5,413 nt of DNA from Pseudomonadota bacterium (GTDB lineage Bacteria; Pseudomonadota; Gammaproteobacteria; Xanthomonadales; Xanthomonadaceae), in the NCBI GenBank assembly GCA_023438325.1, contig JAEXRB010000123.1:1-5413 (forward strand), written 5' to 3'. Shown here piece after piece: positions 5,407 to 5,413 of this stretch. A model generated the notes under the pieces. The model was not told where the DNA came from and did no database searches. It saw only the letters and a list, made by a program, of their open reading frames with translations. The position numbers were made by a program, and so were the translations under genes. Every line of letters begins with the position of its first letter. Positions within the stretch are counted from its first letter, which is position 1.

Positions 5407-5413
5407 GTGATTG
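5407..5413 (+). CDS. istA: Probable start of IS21-family transposase istA (partial)
   Basis: GTG at 5407-5409 follows GCAGGAG (5393-5399) with seven bases between and reads GTG ATT G at the window edge. The position, just inside the terminal repeats on the same strand, is where istA begins in IS21-family elements, and related proteins often start MI. Only two codons are visible, so the call rests on position and the ribosome-binding site. TTG at 5411 is an alternative with poor spacing. Confidence 0.45.

Larger units (their letters stand above)
5299..5413 (+). mobile_element. Left end of an IS21-family insertion sequence (continues past window)
   Basis: The IS appears to start with TGTTGATTTCCACCCAGAAG at 5299, inside the ATPase gene. 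Evidence is the terminal TG, two copies of the TTTCCA-n8-TGACCCAC motif typical of IS21-family ends, and a leader running into a probable istA start at the window edge. IS21 elements carry istA (DDE transposase) and istB (AAA+ helper) and make short target duplications. The right end, both full genes and the duplication are outside the window, so the exact first base (5298-5300) is inferred from known IS21-type ends. Confidence 0.75.

Overview
The window is GC-rich (visibly over 60%), with high third-position GC in its genes and Shine-Dalgarno-type starts. This fits a beta- or gammaproteobacterium, for example Burkholderiales, Pseudomonas or Xanthomonadaceae; the sequence alone does not fix the genus. 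No housekeeping gene, rRNA or tRNA is visible. A run of small unrecognised ORFs, an ART-like protein, an SbcC/Rad50-type ATPase and an IS21-family end all point to an accessory region such as an integrative element, genomic island or large plasmid.

Layout, left to right. (1) 2-139 (+) is the C-terminal tail of a gene that enters from outside the window. (2) 189-752 (-) encodes a 187-aa protein resembling ADP-ribosyltransferase-fold domains, convergent with the first gene. (3) 815-847 is a good intrinsic terminator for minus-strand transcription. (4) 917-2958 (-) is a four-gene operon of unknown function, read from 2958 down to 917. Its first gene (2497-2958) has an in-frame TGA and its last gene (917-1312) has an in-frame TAG. 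The two middle genes (1605-2417 and 1309-1608) are open. The last three genes are linked by ATGA and GTGA stop/start overlaps. (5) 2959-3331 is a gene-free divergent region holding several palindromes, including a 32-bp one at 3164-3195 and a terminator-like hairpin just ahead of the operon's first gene. (6) 3332-5298 (+) is the N-terminal ATPase lobe, outgoing coiled coil, hook and returning coiled coil of an SbcC/Rad50-like ATPase. (7) From 5299 an IS21-family element interrupts that gene, and the window ends at the probable start of its istA gene.

Taken together, the right-hand 4.5 kb looks like a divergently transcribed module: a large DNA-repair or defence-type ATPase on one side and a tightly coupled operon of small proteins on the other, with a shared palindrome-rich control region. 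It is visibly decaying, with one IS disruption and two separate nonsense codons. What the intact module did is not known from this sequence. A role in DNA end processing, mobile-element maintenance or defence is inference from the ATPase family only.
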